Below are positions 23,265-31,239 of a stretch of DNA of 45,612 nucleotides, piece after piece. Both the position numbers and the translations under genes were made by a program. Each line of letters starts with the position of its first letter. Position 1 is the first letter of the stretch. The DNA is from an uncultured Clostridia bacterium (GTDB lineage: Bacteria > Bacillota > Clostridia > Christensenellales > Borkfalkiaceae), in assembly GCA_947631195.1 (NCBI GenBank), contig CANRKK010000016.1:1-45612 (forward strand). The letters run 5' to 3'. The notes beneath the pieces were generated by a model. The model saw only the letters and a list, made by a program, of their open reading frames with translations, was not told the DNA's origin and ran no database searches.

Positions 23265-24359
23265 TTACCTTATCGCCTTGCCGGGCAATTCCTTGCCGTT
23301 TTCATCCGGCTGCGGCTTTTCGAAGAAGTGCATCATCTCGTGGTCGAAGCCTATCTGAATGGTATCGCCCGCTTTATAGTTGCACCACTCGGCAAACTTG
23401 CACACGATTATCTTTTTGCCGCCTATCTTGCCGTGCACCAGGGTGTTCATGCCGAGGTTTTCGTTGTTGGTGACCAAAAGATCTATGTGGCCGTCGCGGG
23501 TAACGTTTTCGGGACGAACGCCGAGGATAACCGTTTCACCCTCGTGCCCCGAAAGAGTTTTCTGCTGTTCGGGCGTGAGAGGATACTCAAACAGTTCGCT
23601 TACAAACTTGCCGCCCTCGATCTTGCCCTCGAACATGTTCATGGGAGGAAGTCCTATGAAAGTTGCAACGAAGGTGTTGGCGGGCTTTTCGTAGAGCTCT
23701 ATGGGCTTGCCTATCTGCTGAACGTGGCCCATTGACATGCAAACTATTCTGTCCGCAAGGGTCAAGGCCTCGGTCTGGTCGTGCGTTACGTACATTATCG
23801 TCGCGTTCAGCTTTTTGTGAAGCAGGATAAGCTCGCGCCGCATCGAACCGCGGAGTTTCGCGTCGAGGTTGGACAAAGGTTCGTCAAACAGGAACACTTT
23901 GGGATTGCGCACAATCGCACGGCCCATCGCAACACGCTGGCGCTGGCCGCCGGAAAGCTGGCGGGGCTTTTTGTTGAGCTGGGTCTTTAAATCCAGAATC
24001 TCGGCCGCGGCCATAACCTTTCTGTGGATCAGTTCCTTATTCTCCTTGCGGAGCGTTAAGGAGAACGCCATGTTTTCATAAATCGTCATGTGCCCGTACA
24101 GAGCGTAGTTCTGGAACACCATCGCTATGTCTCTGTCCTTAGGGGGCAGCTGCGTGCAGTCCTTACCGTCTATTATAAGGGTGCCCGCGGATATATCTTC
24201 AAGTCCGGCAACCATACGAAGGGTCGTCGATTTGCCGCAACCGGAAGGTCCTACAAGGACTATAAACTCGCCGTCGGCTATGTCCAGGTTAAAGTCGTAA
24301 ACCGCCTGCACGCCGCCGTCATAAATTTTGTCCAGATGTTGAATATTAACTTCAGGCAT
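23265..24359 (-). CDS. MsmX/UgpC-type sugar ABC transporter ATPase
   Basis: A 364-residue protein. It has Walker A GPSGCGKST, signature LSGGQRQR, Walker B VFLFDEP, the D-loop and the H-loop THDQTEA, followed by the C-terminal OB-fold (TOBE) regulatory domain starting near FIGLPPMNMFEG. Such ATPases energise LplB/LplC-type permeases and are often shared by several importers. The start overlaps the preceding stop by one base (TAATG), so the gene is translationally coupled. A second copy is at 43620-44717. Confidence 0.95.
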   Translation of the reverse strand: MPEVNIQHLDKIYDGGVQAVYDFNLDIADGEFIVLVGPSGCGKSTTLRMVAGLEDISAGTLIIDGKDCTQLPPKDRDIAMVFQNYALYGHMTIYENMAFSLTLRKENKELIHRKVMAAAEILDLKTQLNKKPRQLSGGQRQRVAMGRAIVRNPKVFLFDEPLSNLDAKLRGSMRRELILLHKKLNATIMYVTHDQTEALTLADRIVCMSMGHVQQIGKPIELYEKPANTFVATFIGLPPMNMFEGKIEGGKFVSELFEYPLTPEQQKTLSGHEGETVILGVRPENVTRDGHIDLLVTNNENLGMNTLVHGKIGGKKIIVCKFAEWCNYKAGDTIQIGFDHEMMHFFEKPQPDENGKELPGKAIR

Positions 24360-24931
24360 TATTGCACCTCCTCTTGCTCATTTACGGCAACTTCGGGAGT
24401 TGCATGCGCCTTTGCTGCATCTTCTGCATCCAACTGCTTTACGGTTTCCATTATGTCAACTTCGCCGCTTTCAACCTTTTTGTTGAACTCGGCAACCTGC
24501 TTGCTGCGGATATAACCTATCACAGCCGAGGCAATTTCAAGCACGCCGGAAGCCCCGAGAGAAATAGCCATAACAAGGAACTTGCCTATGTCGATAGCGG
24601 CGGGTTTTGTCAACAGTCCGCCGAGCGGCAACCAAAAGATTCTGCCTATCTGGCAAACGCCGAAAATTATTTGCAGAATGACAAGTTTGCTGTTATAGTT
24701 TTTTACCTGTTCGGACAGAAGGAACGTTATAAGCAGGAACACGAGGTTGAATATAACGTCAAACGCTATCGCCCACGTGGAGTAGTAGCTTGTTCCGACT
24801 ACCGAATACAGGAACATAAAACTGAGGCAGTCAAACGCTATCGCGCCGAGCGCAAGGTTTGCGCCCAATTTGTTCTTTTTGTAGCGCATTATATCGCTGC
24901 TTATTATAGGATTGGAAGTTGCGTCTTTCAT
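24359..24931 (-). CDS. Four-TM membrane protein of the pectin operon (C)
   Basis: A 190-residue protein with four hydrophobic segments (about 24-44, 52-72, 83-103, 117-140). It ends in a long acidic, Glu/Ala-rich cytosolic tail (about 145-190). It overlaps the preceding gene by 4 nt (ATGA) and the following ATPase gene by one base, so three genes are locked together. Family not recognised. The tight coupling to the ATPase suggests a part in the importer. Confidence 0.75.
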   Translation of the reverse strand: MKDATSNPIISSDIMRYKKNKLGANLALGAIAFDCLSFMFLYSVVGTSYYSTWAIAFDVIFNLVFLLITFLLSEQVKNYNSKLVILQIIFGVCQIGRIFWLPLGGLLTKPAAIDIGKFLVMAISLGASGVLEIASAVIGYIRSKQVAEFNKKVESGEVDIMETVKQLDAEDAAKAHATPEVAVNEQEEVQ

Positions 24932-25566
24932 GCTGCACCTCCTTCTTTGAGCGCGCTGCCGTCAAGCAGTTGCTTTTCACCCTTCATAAGAAGCACTTTC
25001 CAAACAAGGTTCAAAATGAGCAATACCGCGGCGATAATAACTATCGCATATACGAAATAGCCGATTATAAACCAAAGTTGCGAAGTGTTGTAGTGAATTG
25101 TGGAAGCGTCTGTGCCCAATTCAAAATAAACTTCATACGCTTTATACCAGGCTTCGAAATCTACCTTTTGGAACTCAGAGTGCCAATAGCCGCACATAAC
25201 CAAAAGAATCAACGAAATGACGATATCGCCGCCCGCGCACAGGCCGGTTGCAATATAGTTGCTTATGTAGTAATTTCTTCTCTTATTGCATCCGGTTATA
25301 TACAGCACAACCGCAAGGAGTATCATAACTATGCCCATAATCATCAAAAGATTGTTGAAAGGTTGCACAGCGTTATAAAACTGCGCGTCGTACTTGCCCT
25401 CCGCCGCTGTAAAAATTGATACGTTTTTACCGTTCTCAAGTTTCATTGCCTGACCGAGCTCGGAAAGAGCGCCCGAACAGTAGAAAAATGCATACAGCAA
25501 TGACAATGCGCCCGCAAGCAGCATCGCAAGGCATATGTATTTTTGGAATCTCATCTGAGTTTTCAT
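24928..25566 (-). CDS. Four-TM membrane protein of the pectin operon (D)
   Basis: A 212-residue protein. TM1 (about 10-30) is followed by an external loop of about 40 residues rich in polar residues (SGALSELGQAMKLENG), then TM2 (70-92), TM3 (103-126), a second external loop with aromatic residues (WHSEFQKVDFEAWYKAYEVY) and TM4 (165-190). The aromatic loop could contact sugar or the binding protein, but this is speculation. SD GGGGGAT. It lies after the binding-protein gene, separated by strong hairpins. Confidence 0.75.
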   Translation of the reverse strand: MKTQMRFQKYICLAMLLAGALSLLYAFFYCSGALSELGQAMKLENGKNVSIFTAAEGKYDAQFYNAVQPFNNLLMIMGIVMILLAVVLYITGCNKRRNYYISNYIATGLCAGGDIVISLILLVMCGYWHSEFQKVDFEAWYKAYEVYFELGTDASTIHYNTSQLWFIIGYFVYAIVIIAAVLLILNLVWKVLLMKGEKQLLDGSALKEGGAA

Positions 25567-25573
25567 TTTTATC

Positions 25574-25617
25574 CCCCGAAAGGTTTTTCGGGACGCCCGC
25601 GCCCGCGCGGGCGCCCC
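25574..25617 (-). terminator. Two hairpins between binding protein and downstream genes
   Basis: CCCCGAAA / TTTCGGG (25574-25592) and CGCCCGCG / CGCGGGCG with outer pairs (25590-25617). No U tract follows, so this is more likely an mRNA-stabilising or partial-termination site that keeps the binding protein transcript abundant. Confidence 0.5.
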
Positions 25618-25655
25618 TCAATAATTTTAATGTTTGTTTAAGTTTACTTACTTAA

Positions 25656-28226
25656 TTAGAAAGTATACTGCTCATCCTGTTGGTTGTATGTTCCGGTCAG
25701 ACCATTAAGGATAACATAGTTCATAATGCTGAGGAAGTTTTTATCACCACTCTTCTTTGCAGTGCCAGTTATATACTTAAGATGCTGCATGTTGGTGTTG
25801 TCAAGTATATCGGCCTGTATGTTGGAAGCGATGGGAAGTCCGGAAGGAACGCAGGTGAACCAGTAGTTGTTTTCGTCGATTGCAAGGCTCATGCCCTTAA
25901 CCGTGCCGAGCGCAAGGCCCTGTCCTACTTTGTTTGCACCCTCGCGGCCCATGGAAGCCGTAAGCTGGTTTTCGAAGGACTGATCCTTAACGCCTACGGG
26001 AAGCGTGGAACCGATAAGTTTACGAGCATAGTCAGTAAAGCTACGTTGCGTACCTTCAAGGTTGGCTGCGCCGCCGCCGGTAACGCCCTCTTTGCCTGCG
26101 AATGCGTCATAGAGAGTTGTGGTTACTGTAGGGGTAGCCTTGCCCTTGTACATCGTGCCCTTGTAGTAGTTGCCCTTGTACTGGAAGCTGTCGGCTGCGC
26201 CCTTCGTGCCTGCCTCGTTATACCAGAAGCCGCCCGTGCCCTGTGCGTTGGTAGCCATGGGGCCGTAAGTGGAAACTATCTGACCGTCTTCGGAGTACAG
26301 GTAGTCAACGAACTGAAGGGCTGCCTTTAATTTGTTTGCGTCTTCCTTGAGCGCGCCGTTGAGTGCAAGGCCGCCGGTCTTGGTGGAACGCCAGCTCTCG
26401 GTGAATCTGATTATTTCGCCCTCTTCGCCGTAGGTGCCGTTGCCGTTTACGTCCCATTTAGCTACGGGAGTCATAACGGGTCCGAAGTGATAGCCTTCGG
26501 GAAGATCCATTTCAATGCCTGCATCAAGCGCAATAGCACTGGAAGTCTGCGTCTGAGAATAATCGTAGAGCATTAAGTACTCTTTCTCTGCTTGTAAACC
26601 TTGTGCACCCTTGAAGTCGCCGTAGCCGGTGTAGTCGGCGATGAGGCCCTCAGCCCTAAAGTTGTGGAAAAGAGCCATAGCCTCCCAATAGTGAGCGTCG
26701 TTGCGGGCGTCCTGAAGGTTACCGCTGTTATCTATATAGGTCTGTTCGAATCTGGAAGTTGCGCCGCGTGCGCCGAAGAGCTGGCCTGCAAGGGAAACCA
26801 TATCGGGAGTTCTGTCGTTCTGGCCCGAACGGGGAGCTATGCCGCCGAGTTCCTTGCCCTCGCCTACGAGCATACCGGAGTTGGTCATTGCGCAACGGAG
26901 CAGAGCCGCAAGGTCGTCTGCATCCCAGCATGCGTCATAGCCGTTGAAGAGGTTGGCGCGGGTTGTGGAGGTGTAGTAAGCGCTGCCGTCTTCCTTCTGG
27001 TAGCATACGTCGATGTATGCGCGGAAGAGGGTAAGGAGCTGGGCGCCCGTAGCCTCGTTGTTCTTCTTAACGGCATAGTTCATAAGGTCAACTATGTTGC
27101 CGCTCTCCTCTGCGTAAGCCTCGCCGGCGATCGCCTTATAAGCTGCGCCGAGCGCGGTGTTTTCGTCTTTGGCTGCCGTAACAACTGCGTCATAGTTTTT
27201 AACTATCTTCGTAACGGCCGTGCCTGTAGCGTTAAGGCTGTCGATAGCCAACTTGCCGGTTGCGCCCATATAAGCGCTTACGCTGGGAGTTTCGCCGCAT
27301 ACATCCTTGAAGGTTGCGGTGCTGGTGGAAGCCGTATCCCCGTTGAGGAGCTTTTCAACCATATCCTGGCGCATCAGGCAATATCTTTCGATATCGTCGT
27401 AACCGTCGAAGTAGGGAGCAACGTACAGCGTCTTGCCGCTGCCGTCCGTCGTGCTCATGCCGCTCTGAAGGAGGGACAGATATACGATGGGGTTCTCGTT
27501 GAGGAATTTAGCGAAGTTGGGCATATAGTCCAGATAGTCGGCCAAGTTCAGAATGGATATGCCGGCAGCAGCCTGCGATACGGCCACGCTGAGGTCGGTA
27601 GTATACATATCTGTTGTCGCATAGGAAGCGCCGTCGTCGCCCGCTACAATCTTGTTGAGGTTGGAGTTCGAAGACCAGCCCTTGAATACGTCGTTCCAGG
27701 TAATGTTGAGGTCCTTGCCCATCTGCGCCCAGGCGGGTTTAGCATCGCCGTTGGAATATTGATTACCGTCGGGAAGGGTTAAGGTCTTACCAAGGTTGGA
27801 AGCGAAATGGGTTGAAGTAGCCGCACTGTTGTGACCTATCGCAATGTTGAGGGTCACGGGAGTAGATCTGGTGTACGCGGTGTAATCGAGCGTGCCGTCG
27901 TCTTTCAGAACGTGGTACTCATCCTTGAGAGCGCCTGTATTTGCGCCCTTGAGGTATGCCCAGTAATCTTTTACCGTCTTCCAGCCCTGCGTGTTGAAAG
28001 CGTTTTCTCTTACCTGAGAATTGTTTTCAGTCAGATGGCCAAGCAGAGCGGTAATCTTAGCGGAGTCAACGGTTGCGCCGGTGTTTTCGCCGGACTGTAT
28101 GCCGCCGCCTGTGCCCGTGCCGCTACCGCCTCCGCCGTTGCCGCCGCAGGCCGCCAATGAAACTGCCATTGTTCCTGCCATTACCATGGAGACCGCGGCA
28201 ATGGCGAGCTTTTTGTATTTGTTCAT
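25656..28226 (-). CDS. Large extracellular solute-binding lipoprotein (LplA-type)
   Basis: 856 residues from the ATG at 28226, chosen because AAGGAG lies 6 nt upstream; a longer frame adds a basic tail without an SD. It has a lipoprotein signal peptide with lipobox SLAAC (Cys27) and a Gly/Ser-rich linker. The later part has features of family-1 binding proteins: LALNGALKEDANKLKAALQF followed by VDYLYSEDGQ, the usual 'yl.s.egq' hinge, and a C-terminal helix. It is much longer than the usual 450-550 residues, which suggests inserted domains for long oligosaccharides. Likely role: capture of oligogalacturonides for the two adjacent permeases. Confidence 0.87.
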   Translation of the reverse strand: MNKYKKLAIAAVSMVMAGTMAVSLAACGGNGGGGSGTGTGGGIQSGENTGATVDSAKITALLGHLTENNSQVRENAFNTQGWKTVKDYWAYLKGANTGALKDEYHVLKDDGTLDYTAYTRSTPVTLNIAIGHNSAATSTHFASNLGKTLTLPDGNQYSNGDAKPAWAQMGKDLNITWNDVFKGWSSNSNLNKIVAGDDGASYATTDMYTTDLSVAVSQAAAGISILNLADYLDYMPNFAKFLNENPIVYLSLLQSGMSTTDGSGKTLYVAPYFDGYDDIERYCLMRQDMVEKLLNGDTASTSTATFKDVCGETPSVSAYMGATGKLAIDSLNATGTAVTKIVKNYDAVVTAAKDENTALGAAYKAIAGEAYAEESGNIVDLMNYAVKKNNEATGAQLLTLFRAYIDVCYQKEDGSAYYTSTTRANLFNGYDACWDADDLAALLRCAMTNSGMLVGEGKELGGIAPRSGQNDRTPDMVSLAGQLFGARGATSRFEQTYIDNSGNLQDARNDAHYWEAMALFHNFRAEGLIADYTGYGDFKGAQGLQAEKEYLMLYDYSQTQTSSAIALDAGIEMDLPEGYHFGPVMTPVAKWDVNGNGTYGEEGEIIRFTESWRSTKTGGLALNGALKEDANKLKAALQFVDYLYSEDGQIVSTYGPMATNAQGTGGFWYNEAGTKGAADSFQYKGNYYKGTMYKGKATPTVTTTLYDAFAGKEGVTGGGAANLEGTQRSFTDYARKLIGSTLPVGVKDQSFENQLTASMGREGANKVGQGLALGTVKGMSLAIDENNYWFTCVPSGLPIASNIQADILDNTNMQHLKYITGTAKKSGDKNFLSIMNYVILNGLTGTYNQQDEQYTF

Positions 28227-28288
28227 ATTTTTCTCCTTATAAAAAATTTTTTTCTTTATTACAGGGTTTTGCCCCATATAAAACTTTA

Positions 28289-29215
28289 TTATTCCTTTAC
28301 GCCGCCCATATTTACGCCCTTTGCAAAGTACTTCTGAATGAACGGGTAGATTGCAAGGATGGGAATTATAGCGCAGACAACCATTGAATACACTACGGAT
28401 ATAGCCGCATAAGAATGATCTCTATCCCAGTTCTGTATAACAAGTTCTTCTTGAAGAGGGCTATTGGAAATAGTAGTTTTCCTATCAATAAAGTCGCGGA
28501 TATACACCTGCACGGGCCAGGAATAGCTCTGCGTGGAGGGTATTACCTTGTACGCCCAGAAGTAGCCGTTCCAGCGGGAGATACCGAAGAAGAGCGCTAC
28601 CGTCGCTATCGTGGCCTTGCTCATGGGGATATACACTTTGGTGAGAATCTGCAACTCGGTGGCGCCGTCTATCCTTGCCGCCTCCTCTATCTCGGAGGGA
28701 ACGCCCTCGAAGGAGTTTCTCAACAGGATTATGTTGGTGGCGTTCATACCCATCGCAAGAACAACCGTCCACTTGAGGTCGCTTATGCCTATGGAAGCAA
28801 ATACCTGCGCGGTGTTGAGATAGTTCTGGTACTGGGGTACGATACCTGCCGAAAACCACATTGTGAATACAAGGAAGAAGTTGAAGGCGCGCCTTGCCAT
28901 AAGTCTCTTCTTGGAGAGGGCGTATGCGCCGAGTATGGAATAGCCCAGCGCCCAAATCGTACCGAAGAAAGTGAGGAACAAGGTGTTGGAGTAGTTTACC
29001 CAAAACAAATTATCTTTCAAGACGGCCAAAAACGCTTCGCCCTGAGGATCTACGGGAACAATTACAACACTACCACTATTCAACGCCGAGGACGAACTGA
29101 ACGCAGCTGATACAGCATACAACAGAGGATATACGCAGAGAAGGGCAAATACTATCAGAATGAAATATGCAACAATCCGGAATATAAGTTCGGATCTTTC
29201 TGTTTTTCTTTTCAT
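28289..29215 (-). CDS. ABC sugar permease, LplC/YtcP-type
   Basis: A 308-residue protein with six predicted TM helices. The EAA loop EEAARIDGATELQILTKVYIP contacts the ATPase. The N-terminus FALLCVYPLLYAVSAAFSS is typical of the LplC/YtcP subgroup (CUT1). It works with the 29233-30315 permease. Gap to the next gene is 62 nt. Confidence 0.94.
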   Translation of the reverse strand: MKRKTERSELIFRIVAYFILIVFALLCVYPLLYAVSAAFSSSSALNSGSVVIVPVDPQGEAFLAVLKDNLFWVNYSNTLFLTFFGTIWALGYSILGAYALSKKRLMARRAFNFFLVFTMWFSAGIVPQYQNYLNTAQVFASIGISDLKWTVVLAMGMNATNIILLRNSFEGVPSEIEEAARIDGATELQILTKVYIPMSKATIATVALFFGISRWNGYFWAYKVIPSTQSYSWPVQVYIRDFIDRKTTISNSPLQEELVIQNWDRDHSYAAISVVYSMVVCAIIPILAIYPFIQKYFAKGVNMGGVKE

Positions 29216-29232
29216 GACTTTACTATCCCTCC

Positions 29233-30315
29233 TTAATACAGCGATACGTCGGAAGCCTTCTTTGCTATGGCGTTTGCGCCGAGCACGAGGATCATACCGA
29301 TCAAGTTATTGAGCATTTCGGCCGCGGTACCGAGAGATCTGCCGCCCGCAGGTCCACCACCGCCCGACCACTGGTTGGCCAGCGTTGAAATAACCTGAGC
29401 TACCGCATAGTTGTTGGTATTGTTGGTGCCGTCGCCCAATAACAGGTAAATCTTTTCGTAGCCTACGGAGAGAAGTCCGCCGATCTTCATTATGAGCATT
29501 ATTACGACGGTGGAGAGTATGGAGGGAATAACCACATATCTCATCTGCGCCATCTTGCCCGCGCCGTCTATCTGCGCCGCCTCGTACGAGGTGGGAGAAA
29601 CTGCTATTACCGCCGCAAAGAATACTATCGAGTCATAGCCCGCATGCTCCCACAGGTCGGTGATTATGTATATTGCCCTGTAGTACTGGGTAGTGAACAC
29701 AAGGCCGCTGTCGATAAGCTCCTGCTTTGCGCCGAACGCCTTGAATACCGCCGCCACAATACCTTCGCTCTGCTTGCCGTTTGCCGTGCCGCGGAACAGA
29801 ATGAGCGTGAGTGACGTTACTATAACCGTTGAAAGGAATTTGGGCAGATATACGCATACCTGCATAACCGAGCGCACGATATTGGAACGCACTTCGTTGA
29901 AGAACAGCGCCAATATTATGGGCGCGGGGAAGCCGAACAGCAACCCGTAGAACGCGGTTATGAACGTGTTTCTGAACGCCAGCCAAAAGTCGGGGCTTAG
30001 TTTTGCGTCCGTGAACAACATCTGGAAATATCTTAAGCCTGCCCACGAGAACGTGTTGACATGCAAAGTATCGCCGGTGGACGGATCCTTAAAGCAGGCG
30101 GTCAGCTCGTACATGGGCATGTACTTCCAAAGGAAATACACCAAGATCATGGGCACGAGCATCAGATACAGACGCCAGTCTTTGAGGAGCGTGAATCCGG
30201 CGGTTTTCCAGGTGTTCTTCTCGGCTTCGTCCCTTACTTTCTGGTCCGGCGCCATCGAATAGGTGCCCGTTGACTCATCAAAGACAAGGAAGTCGTCGCA
30301 CTTGAGTTTGAACAT
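29233..30315 (-). CDS. ABC sugar permease, LplB-type
   Basis: A 360-residue protein, somewhat longer than usual because of a charged N-terminal cytosolic extension of about 45 residues and a Gly-rich loop (NQWSGGGGPAGGRS) near the C-terminus. Six TM helices, and EAA loop YEAAQIDGAGKMAQMRYVVIP. GGAGGAAAATTTTC precedes the ATG. It lies 17 nt upstream of lplC. Confidence 0.94.
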   Translation of the reverse strand: MFKLKCDDFLVFDESTGTYSMAPDQKVRDEAEKNTWKTAGFTLLKDWRLYLMLVPMILVYFLWKYMPMYELTACFKDPSTGDTLHVNTFSWAGLRYFQMLFTDAKLSPDFWLAFRNTFITAFYGLLFGFPAPIILALFFNEVRSNIVRSVMQVCVYLPKFLSTVIVTSLTLILFRGTANGKQSEGIVAAVFKAFGAKQELIDSGLVFTTQYYRAIYIITDLWEHAGYDSIVFFAAVIAVSPTSYEAAQIDGAGKMAQMRYVVIPSILSTVVIMLIMKIGGLLSVGYEKIYLLLGDGTNNTNNYAVAQVISTLANQWSGGGGPAGGRSLGTAAEMLNNLIGMILVLGANAIAKKASDVSLY

Positions 30316-30389
30316 TGAAAATTTTCCTCCATATCACTTAAAATTAAATGATTATTTGTAATGCGGTGTTGCCCGCTTGTTACCCTTTA

Positions 30390-31082
30390 CTATTTGCCCA
30401 GCTCGTCGTCGCGCTTGTTGAGTATGGACAGCGTTTCTTCGTCGATCTCTATCGGCGTTTCGCCAAACTCGTCTATGCGGCGCATTTCCTGCGCTTCGGC
30501 GTCGAGGCGTTTAAGATAGCTCTTCTGGTCCTCGAACATGCCGTCGAGGCGGCGGAGTATCAATATTATGACTATGCCCGCCGCAAGCGACATCAGCCCG
30601 CTGCCGCCCAAACCGAAGTTGGCGAAAAAATAGGAAAGAAAGTTGCCGCGGTAGAGTGCCGTCATCGCCAGCGTGAGGCCGAGGTTTTGCAAAACCCATC
30701 CGAAAATGACAAACAACACAGAGAAGTACCACTTCCCTGCAATTTTTTGTTTACCGAAAAATTTTGTCGCGAGCATCAGCAACAGTATAAAACAGTTACC
30801 CGCGGCATAGCACAGATAGCTCTGCCAGACCGCCGTATTGTTTAAAAGGCTTAAAAACAGCCCGTCGCCTATCGCAAAAAATACGCACGGCCAGCCCCAA
30901 CGCACCATTATCAAAAGAACTATCGGAACTGTGAGTATAAAAGTGAAGTTCGCGCCCGAGGCAAACGCCCTCGGGGCAAAGTGCGCCACCAGGTCAAATG
31001 CGATCAATATAACTGCGAACAAAAACAAGTCGGTTAATTTATATTGTTTGAAGGAAATGAACCTTGAACCGTTCTTACGCAT
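30390..31082 (-). CDS. Multi-TM membrane protein, first gene of the pectin operon
   Basis: A 230-residue protein with about six hydrophobic segments (18-36, 45-63, 68-90, 90-108, 118-140, 152-172). The C-terminal cytosolic tail of about 55 residues is strongly charged, with a helical, coiled-coil-like pattern (DQKSYLKRLDAEAQEMRRIDEF). The general layout recalls substrate-binding (S) components of energy-coupling-factor systems, but no motif confirms this. It is transcribed from the divergent promoter region, 74 nt before lplB. The SD is weak. Function unknown. Confidence 0.75.
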   Translation of the reverse strand: MRKNGSRFISFKQYKLTDLFLFAVILIAFDLVAHFAPRAFASGANFTFILTVPIVLLIMVRWGWPCVFFAIGDGLFLSLLNNTAVWQSYLCYAAGNCFILLLMLATKFFGKQKIAGKWYFSVLFVIFGWVLQNLGLTLAMTALYRGNFLSYFFANFGLGGSGLMSLAAGIVIILILRRLDGMFEDQKSYLKRLDAEAQEMRRIDEFGETPIEIDEETLSILNKRDDELGK

Positions 31083-31113
31083 ATATCTTAAAAGCTGACA
31101 TTTAAATGACCGC

Positions 31114-31144
31114 AGAATGTTACATTCTTACATTTAGCTTACCC
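31114..31144. promoter_or_regulatory. Candidate operator in the CE8/pectin-operon divergent region
   Basis: Palindrome AGAATG-TTA-CATTCT (31114-31128) with core AATGT-T-ACATT, followed by ACATTTAGCTTACCC (31130-31144), which covers the predicted transcription start of the minus-strand promoter. The same pair of motifs occurs at 18936-18956. A repressor here could control both divergent units. Confidence 0.55.
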
Positions 31145-31173
31145 ATTATAACATAGGCTATTTTAAAAATCAA
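31145..31173 (-). promoter_or_regulatory. Sigma-A promoter of the main pectin operon
   Basis: On the minus strand: TTGATT (31173-31168), 17-nt spacer, TATAAT (31150-31145). Confidence 0.85.
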
Positions 31174-31184
31174 TACTTTTTTTA

Positions 31185-31213
31185 TTGTTTCACGAAAAAA
31201 ATTGTGTTATAAT
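31185..31213 (+). promoter_or_regulatory. Sigma-A promoter of the pectinesterase gene
   Basis: TTGTTT 31185-31190, 17-nt spacer, TATAAT 31208-31213; ACAGGAG lies 7 nt before the ATG at 31240. Confidence 0.85.
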
Positions 31214-31239
31214 AGAGGCACAAAAACAGGAGTTTTTTT

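Noticed and set aside
26601-27782. A 393-codon open frame on the plus strand
   Set aside because: Antisense to the solute-binding lipoprotein gene; no SD, no motif.
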